In this document: positions 58,630 to 64,000 of the stretch, piece by piece | Layout of the letters: the number at the start of each line of letters is the position of its first letter | Numbering within the stretch: the first letter of the stretch is position 1 | NCBI RefSeq assembly: GCF_945956965.1 | Contig: NZ_CAMFJS010000021.1 | Span: 1 to 64,000, forward strand | DNA: 64,000 bases | Direction: 5' to 3' | Source: an uncultured Roseateles sp. | GTDB taxonomy: Bacteria; Pseudomonadota; Gammaproteobacteria; Burkholderiales; Burkholderiaceae_C | Translations under genes and position numbers: made by a program | Notes under the pieces: model-generated | Database searches by the model: none | Told to the model about the DNA's origin: nothing | What the model saw: only the letters and a program-made list of their open reading frames with translations

Positions 58630-59330
58630 AACATCTCCCCTCGCAGAAACTGATCGGCCGCCGCAGGCAGCGGCGCGCCAAAAAACTGCGCCACCGGCGC
58701 ATCGGCCAAGACCTGCCCTTCATGAAGATACAGCACCCGGGTCGCCAAGCGCTTGGCCTGGCCGAGATTGTGGGTGCTCATCACCATGCTGAGGCCCTCG
58801 GCCGCAAAGCCTTCGATGACGCGCTCCACCTCGCGCCGTGCGCCTGGGTCCAGATGCGCCGTGGGCTCATCCAAAAACAGCAAGTCCGCTTGCAATGCCC
58901 AGGCCCGCGCCAGTGCCAGGCGTTGGCGCTGGCCGCCGGACAAGCTGCAGGCATCACGCCCGGCCAATGCTTGCAAGCCCACGCGCTGCAAGGCGGCATG
59001 CGCCCGCTCAGCCCGCTCCTCGGCGGCCACGCCCGCCAGCCACAAGGCCAGGCGCAGATTGCGCTGCACCGACAAACGCAAGAAAAAAGGCTGCTGAAAC
59101 ACCATGGCCTGGCGCGGCAGCCGGCCCAGGCCCGGCAGCTGATGCAAGACTCGCCCCTCAGCAGGCAAAAGCCCGTGCAGCAGGCGCAGCAAGCTGGTCT
59201 TGCCCGCCCCGTTCGCGCCGATCAGCGCCAGCCGCTCCCCAGCATGCAGGCGCAGCTGGCAAGGTGCGAGCACCTGCCGCCCGCCCAGGCTCAGGCCGGG
59301 ATGATTGAGTTCCAACAAGAGCGCGCTCAT
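58626..59330 (-). CDS. tupC: Tungstate/molybdate-type ABC ATP-binding protein TupC-like
   Basis: Walker A GANGAGKTSLLR, LSGGQRQRLALARAWALQADLLFLDEPTAHLD; start trimmed to ATG 59330 (provided ORF over-extends). Confidence 0.88.
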   Translation of the reverse strand: MSALLLELNHPGLSLGGRQVLAPCQLRLHAGERLALIGANGAGKTSLLRLLHGLLPAEGRVLHQLPGLGRLPRQAMVFQQPFFLRLSVQRNLRLALWLAGVAAEERAERAHAALQRVGLQALAGRDACSLSGGQRQRLALARAWALQADLLFLDEPTAHLDPGARREVERVIEGFAAEGLSMVMSTHNLGQAKRLATRVLYLHEGQVLADAPVAQFFGAPLPAAADQFLRGEMF

Positions 59331-60031
59331 GTGGCAACTCCCCGCGCTTGGGCCTTGAGCAAGAGTGCGCTGAACCCGTTGAGCAGACCCACCACCACGA
59401 GCAAGGTCAAGCCCAAAGCAATGGCCCGAGGCAGATCGCCCTTGCTGGTTTCCAGCGCGATCGAGGTGGTCATGACCCGGGTGAAGCCCTCGATATTGCC
59501 GCCCACCACCATCACCGCGCCCACTTCCGAGATGGCGCGTCCAAAAGCGCTCAGCAACACCACCAGCAGCGCACTGCGCTGATGCCAGACCAGCAGCAGC
59601 GCGGCCTGCGAAGCGCTGGCGCCCAGCGAGCGCAGCTGCTCGCCACCCTCCTCCATGGCTTCGGCCAAGCGAGACCGGGCTAAAGCCGCCACCACAGGCA
59701 GGATCAGCACCGCCTGCGCCAGCACCATGGCCCAAGGCGTGAACAACAAACCCCAATGCCCCAAGGGCCCGGAGCGCGATAGCAGCAAGTACACCATCAA
59801 GCCCACCAGCACCGAGGGCAGCGCCAGCCCGGTGTTGAGCAACAAAACCCAGGCTTGGCGCCAGCGCGAGGCCTGCGGCAAGGCCGCCAGCCATGCCGCC
59901 AGCGGCAAGCCCAGCAGCGTGGCCAAGACGCAGGCGCTGCCGCTGACCAGCAAGCTCAGCGCCAACACGCGCAGCAGCGGGCCATCGGCCTGGGCCAACA
60001 AACTCAGCGCCTGAGCCAGGGTGTCAAGCAT
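59327..60031 (-). CDS. tupB: Tungstate ABC permease TupB-like
   Basis: LRVLALSLLVSGSACVLATLLGLPLAAWLA, GRAISEVGAVMVVGGNIEGFTRVMTTSIALETSKGDLPRAIALG. Confidence 0.9.
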   Translation of the reverse strand: MLDTLAQALSLLAQADGPLLRVLALSLLVSGSACVLATLLGLPLAAWLAALPQASRWRQAWVLLLNTGLALPSVLVGLMVYLLLSRSGPLGHWGLLFTPWAMVLAQAVLILPVVAALARSRLAEAMEEGGEQLRSLGASASQAALLLVWHQRSALLVVLLSAFGRAISEVGAVMVVGGNIEGFTRVMTTSIALETSKGDLPRAIALGLTLLVVVGLLNGFSALLLKAQARGVAT

Positions 60032-60899
60032 GGCTGCGTGGCTTGATCAGGCCCAAGGCCAAGGCCGTGCCCAACAAGACGATGGCGCAGCCCGCCGCCA
60101 TGTGCAGGGTGAACAACTCACCCAGGAACAAGAAGCCCCACAGCACTGCAAAAACAGGGATCAAAAAGGTCACGGCAATCGTGTTGGTGGGGCCGATGCG
60201 GCTCATCAAGCGGAAATACAGCAAATAGGCCAAGGCCGAGCACAGCAGGCCCAACATCAACACGCCCAGCCAGGCCTTGGCACTGGGCTGAGTCTCTGGC
60301 CAGTAAAACAGCGCGGGCAAGGCCAGCAGCAACGCCGCGAACACCTGGCTGCCGGTGGCGACCGTCAGGGGCTGGAGTTGCACCGTGTAACGCTTGCTGA
60401 AGTTAGCAGCCAGGCCGTAGCAGAAGGTGGCCAGCAGGCAAGCCGCCAAGGCCCAGCCGCTGCCGCCGGGCTTGAAGGTGGCCTTGTCCCAGGCCAGAAA
60501 CAAGACACCCGCGAAACCCAGAGCCAGGCCCAGCACACGCCAGCCACTCAGGCCCTGACGCAGCCAAGCCCAGGCGATCAGCGCCCCCCACAGCGGGGTG
60601 GTGGCATTGAGGATGCTGGACAGGCCCGCCGTGATCGACAGCGCCGCAAAGCTGAAGAGGGCAAAGGGAATGGCGCTGTTCAGCAGGCCGACCACCAGCA
60701 GCGGCTTCCACGCACGCCGCAATTCCCCCAGGCCCTGACGCGCCGCCAAGAGCGGCAGCAAGGCCAGGCTGGCCACCGACACCCGCAAGGCCGCCATCAC
60801 CAGCGGCCCAAACTCATGGGCGCCCAAACGCATGAACAAGAAAGAGGCGCCCCAAATGGCGGCCAAGGTCAATAACTCAAACAGATCAAGGGATTTCAT
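60024..60899 (-). CDS. EamA/DMT superfamily transporter
   Basis: AAIWGASFLFMRLGAHEFGPLVMAALRVSVAS, SSILNATTPLWGALIAWAWLRQGLSGWRVLGLALGFAGVL. Confidence 0.92.
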   Translation of the reverse strand: MKSLDLFELLTLAAIWGASFLFMRLGAHEFGPLVMAALRVSVASLALLPLLAARQGLGELRRAWKPLLVVGLLNSAIPFALFSFAALSITAGLSSILNATTPLWGALIAWAWLRQGLSGWRVLGLALGFAGVLFLAWDKATFKPGGSGWALAACLLATFCYGLAANFSKRYTVQLQPLTVATGSQVFAALLLALPALFYWPETQPSAKAWLGVLMLGLLCSALAYLLYFRLMSRIGPTNTIAVTFLIPVFAVLWGFLFLGELFTLHMAAGCAIVLLGTALALGLIKPRSHA

Positions 60900-61092
60900 C
60901 GCTGCGGCTCGGAGAACGGAGGCGAAGCATACTGCCGCGCGCAAGCCGGGCGCTTCGGCGACACGGACTGCTTCCCGGCGGCCAGTGACGAGGTCGCGTC
61001 GGTGCGCTGGGTTCTAGCCTGGGATGCGCTTCGCGTGAGCCTTCCCCCTGCTCGCGCCAGGCACCGTTGAGAACTCAGGTTATTCTTTCTGA

Positions 61093-61950
61093 ATGAGACT
61101 TCCAGCCCGCCGCCCCATGCTCGCCTTCTTTCTGCTTGTCGCCGCGCTGCTGGCCTGGCTACCCCAGCTCGATGGTCTCGCCAAGGAGCAGGTGGATGCG
61201 GGCTTGAAGCGCGCCTTGATCAGCTTCGCCACGGCACGCACGCTCAATGGTGTGGTGTCCACGCTGCAAGAAACCACCCTGTCGTTTCAGCCCATGGGCG
61301 TGGGTCTCACCACAGCGCCTGGCCAGGTCTTGGACCCAATCAATGATTTGATTGAGCAGTTCTCGGGCCTCATGCTGGGCGCCACGGTGTCCTTCGGGAT
61401 TCAAAAAGCCCTGCTGGCTATTGGTGCGCACAGCCTGGTCAAAAGCTTGGTCAGCCTGGCGCTGCTGGCCGCGGCAGTGGTCGTCGCTCTGCGCTGGCCA
61501 CTGCCGCGGCTTGCCCGCGTGTTCTTGATTGCTTTGCTGCTCACGCGCTTCGCCGTGCCCCTGACGGTGCTGGGCAGCGATGCCGTGTTCAATACCTTTT
61601 TGAAAGACGACTATCAGTCCAGCCAGCAAGGGCTGGAACTCTCTGCAGGAGCCCTGCAGGGGCAAGGCCGCGCCGCCGAGTTACAGGCGGGCACAGGGCA
61701 AGAGCGCTCCATGCTGGACAAACTGAAGCAGGCGGCCACGCTGCCCGATGTTCGCGCCTTTGTTGAGCGAATCAAGCAGACCGCCGAACAAGCCGTCCAA
61801 CATCTGATTCAACTGATCGTGGTGTTTCTGCTTCAAACCCTGCTCGTGCCCCTGCTGCTGCTTTGGCTGATGGGCGCTGCCGCCCGCGCCGTGCTTGGCT
61901 CGGCGGCCAGTGCCGCATGGGCGCCGGCCAGGCAAGCTGACACGCGCTAA
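61093..61950 (+). CDS. Uncharacterised multi-spanning membrane protein
   Basis: 285 aa, several hydrophobic helices, clean ATG and stop; no family recognised with confidence. Confidence 0.7.
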   Translation: MRLPARRPMLAFFLLVAALLAWLPQLDGLAKEQVDAGLKRALISFATARTLNGVVSTLQETTLSFQPMGVGLTTAPGQVLDPINDLIEQFSGLMLGATVSFGIQKALLAIGAHSLVKSLVSLALLAAAVVVALRWPLPRLARVFLIALLLTRFAVPLTVLGSDAVFNTFLKDDYQSSQQGLELSAGALQGQGRAAELQAGTGQERSMLDKLKQAATLPDVRAFVERIKQTAEQAVQHLIQLIVVFLLQTLLVPLLLLWLMGAAARAVLGSAASAAWAPARQADTR

Positions 61951-62125
61951 TGCCCCGCATTAAGCGCCTCTGCCAAGTGATCAGCCAGGGCATCGCGACC
62001 GGTTCATGAGCATCGCGGACTGAGGCTTGGCTGCGGCCAGAGTCCTCGGCAAGATTTGGCGCACAAGGCATTCCATCGTCCGGCCCCTCAAGGCGGCGCC
62101 GAGCTGAGTCTGTTAAATTGGCCCG

Positions 62126-62917
62126 GTGGCTACTCTCTCCTCTCCCTTGCTGATGCGCCGCCATGTCGGGAGGCTGCTAGCCGCGTTTTTTCTGCTGTTC
62201 GCCGCGGCATTACCTTCGGCCCGGGCTGCGGAATTCAAGGTTGACCTGATCCAGCTCGACCCCTGGGCCAAACCCAATCCCGACGCAGCACTCAGGGCCA
62301 AGACGCCGCTGATCGGCATCATCGTGGACATGCTGCACGAGTTTGAGCGCCGCAGCGGCCACACCACCCTCAAATCCTTAACGCCCTACGCCCGGGTCGA
62401 GCGTGATTTGCAGCAAGGGGATATCGACTTCTCCATCATGGCCTGGAGCGACACGCGCAGCAGCTATGCCAGGCGAGGCACGGCCCTGGTGCCGCTGGAG
62501 TTTGGCGTGATCGCACGCCAAGGGATTTCGATCAAACGTTACGACGATCTCAAAAACATCGTGACCGCCGCACCTCGCGGCCTGAAGGTGGACCCGCGCT
62601 TCGACAGTGACCCGGGCGTGCCCAAGGAGTTGGTGCGGGACTACACCCAAGCCATCCGCATCGCGGTGGCTGACCGCAAAGCCAAGGCCGTGGCCGGCGG
62701 ACTGGCCAGCTTGAATCATCTGATCCAGCAGTTTGGCTTGGCCGCGGACTTCGGTGATGTACTGGTGCTCAACACCAGTGACCTGACGGTGGTGTTCTCT
62801 AAACAATCCAAGCTGCTGGCATCCGAGGCGCAGGTCAATGCCGTTTTCAAAACCATGGTGGACGACGGCACGAGCAAACGGATTTTCGAGCGCTGGATGT
62901 TCCCGCCCACGCCCTAA
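62126..62917 (+). CDS. Periplasmic solute-binding protein (SBP family 3-like), orphan
   Basis: Signal peptide; PLIGIIVDMLHEFERRSGHTTLKSLTPYARVERDLQQGDIDFSIMAWSDTRSSYARRGTALVPLEFGVIARQG; GTG 62126 or ATG 62153. Confidence 0.75.
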   Translation: MATLSSPLLMRRHVGRLLAAFFLLFAAALPSARAAEFKVDLIQLDPWAKPNPDAALRAKTPLIGIIVDMLHEFERRSGHTTLKSLTPYARVERDLQQGDIDFSIMAWSDTRSSYARRGTALVPLEFGVIARQGISIKRYDDLKNIVTAAPRGLKVDPRFDSDPGVPKELVRDYTQAIRIAVADRKAKAVAGGLASLNHLIQQFGLAADFGDVLVLNTSDLTVVFSKQSKLLASEAQVNAVFKTMVDDGTSKRIFERWMFPPTP

Positions 62918-63007
62918 TCACAGCGCCCTCCGCCACATCGCTTGCGCCTGCATTGGGGAGTGCTCAACACCAACGCTCCAGAAGTGAGGGCGGAGGAAGA
63001 CCCCGCC

Positions 63008-64000
63008 CTAGCGTTTGGCTTGCAGCGTCGCCGCCCGCCACAGATGCAGCACCGCATAGCTGCGATAGGGGCGAAAGGCTTCGGCGCGCTCCGTGTAGGC
63101 GGCCGGGCTCAGCAGTTCGGGCTGGCCCTGGCTGAGCTGGCGCAGCAGCACCACGTCCTTGGGCGGAAAGGCGTCCGCCCATGACCAGCCGCGCATCAAG
63201 ATGTAATGCGCCGTCCAGGGACCAATGCCGCTGATGCCCTGCAACTCAAGCAGCGCGTGCTTGAGTTGAGCGGCTTGCGTGGCTTGTTCTGCTGGCTCGT
63301 CAGGATGCGCCTCAGCCCCTCGCCATGGCTGCAAGGTTTGCTGGGCATAGGCCAGCTGATCCCAGCGGCGCGCCAGGCTCAGCAGGCAGTCGGCGCGGCG
63401 CCGGATGATGCCCAGCTCGGCGATCTGAGCAGGCGCCAGCGCGGCCACATCGCTGACCCGAGGAAAGAGGCGCAAGGGCGTGGCCAAACCCGCAGGCCCT
63501 GACTCATTCAGTGGCCGCCCGAAGGCCTGCACAAAACGCTGCGCCAAGGTGCGCGCGGCTGCCACGGTGATTTGTTGCCCCAGCACCGCGCGCACAGCCA
63601 GCTCGAAGCGATCCAAGCAAGCCGGCAAACGGAGGCCCGGCTGCCCCGCGGCCAAGGCGCCCAGCCCGTCCGAGATGGCTTGCGGATCAGCATCCAGATC
63701 CAGCCAACTCCGCACCAGGGGCAGCAGTGTGGCGATGGTCGCTGGCTGCGCGCTCAAGGCCGTAGAGAAGTTCAGCGCCACGGCGGAGCGCTCGGGCAGA
63801 AACTGCAGGTCCAACCAGCCTTCAAACCCCTGCCCCTGGGCGTTCACCCCCTGCACGCTGCGGGTGATGCGCAGCTGGGCCTGGTCGACTTGCTCAATGC
63901 CGGCAATGGCGCGGTCGGCCAAAAACTGCAGCAAGGCCTCGATGTGATACGGCGCTTGGTAGGGCAGAAGAATGGCAGCGTCGTCGGGTATCTGGGTGCT
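63008..64000 (-). CDS. AlkA-type DNA-3-methyladenine glycosylase II domain protein, truncated at right edge (possibly Ada-AlkA fusion)
   Basis: LAVRAVLGQQITVAAARTLAQRFVQAFG, GISGIGPWTAHYILMRGWSWADAFPPKDVVLLR; reading frame stays open to 64000, giving LPYQAPYHIEALLQFLADRAI. Confidence 0.88.
   Translation of the reverse strand, partial: STQIPDDAAILLPYQAPYHIEALLQFLADRAIAGIEQVDQAQLRITRSVQGVNAQGQGFEGWLDLQFLPERSAVALNFSTALSAQPATIATLLPLVRSWLDLDADPQAISDGLGALAAGQPGLRLPACLDRFELAVRAVLGQQITVAAARTLAQRFVQAFGRPLNESGPAGLATPLRLFPRVSDVAALAPAQIAELGIIRRRADCLLSLARRWDQLAYAQQTLQPWRGAEAHPDEPAEQATQAAQLKHALLELQGISGIGPWTAHYILMRGWSWADAFPPKDVVLLRQLSQGQPELLSPAAYTERAEAFRPYRSYAVLHLWRAATLQAKR

Noticed and set aside
59331-59894. 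N-terminal extension of the tupC ORF (58626..59894)
   Set aside because: Extension lies in the wrong frame over tupB; the ATPase starts naturally at ATG 59330

Overview
GC-rich 64 kb bacterial chromosomal window. It looks like Burkholderiales (Roseateles/Paucibacter/Rubrivivax-like), inferred from gene content and codon style; no 16S is present to confirm this. I see no rRNA, tRNA, CRISPR array, IS element or prophage. Main blocks, left to right: a partial livH; a DctB/DctD-like two-component pair; an amino-acid-type binding protein; a ChaC-like protein; a MocA-like nucleotidyltransferase; pdxH; a reverse-strand cluster of TonB receptor, small secreted protein, DUF3299 protein, FtsX-like permease with a His-rich loop, ABC ATPase, msrA and a giant DUF748/AsmA-like protein (possible metal/zinc uptake); ubiD; a lytic transglycosylase; glyA preceded by a convincing ZTP (pfl) riboswitch; nrdR; a type IV minor-pilin cluster; rdgC; ribD-ribBX-ribH-nusB; an aminotransferase; ybgC-tolQRA. 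A reverse-strand bufferin-type MNIO/RiPP metallophore operon (bufA-bufB-bufC-doxX) follows, divergent from an ECF sigma factor and a small soluble zinc-finger anti-sigma candidate. Then comes an almost complete MSHA-type pilus locus (two tandem GspE/MshE ATPases through secretin MshL), tupABC (tungstate), an EamA transporter, and a truncated AlkA-type glycosylase at the right edge. The strongest candidates for a less-described system are the bufferin operon with its unusual regulator pair, the tandem MshE ATPases with four MshEN half-motifs, and the His-rich-permease/TonB cluster. All coordinates come from the supplied ORFs plus manual start-codon reading; no database searches were run.
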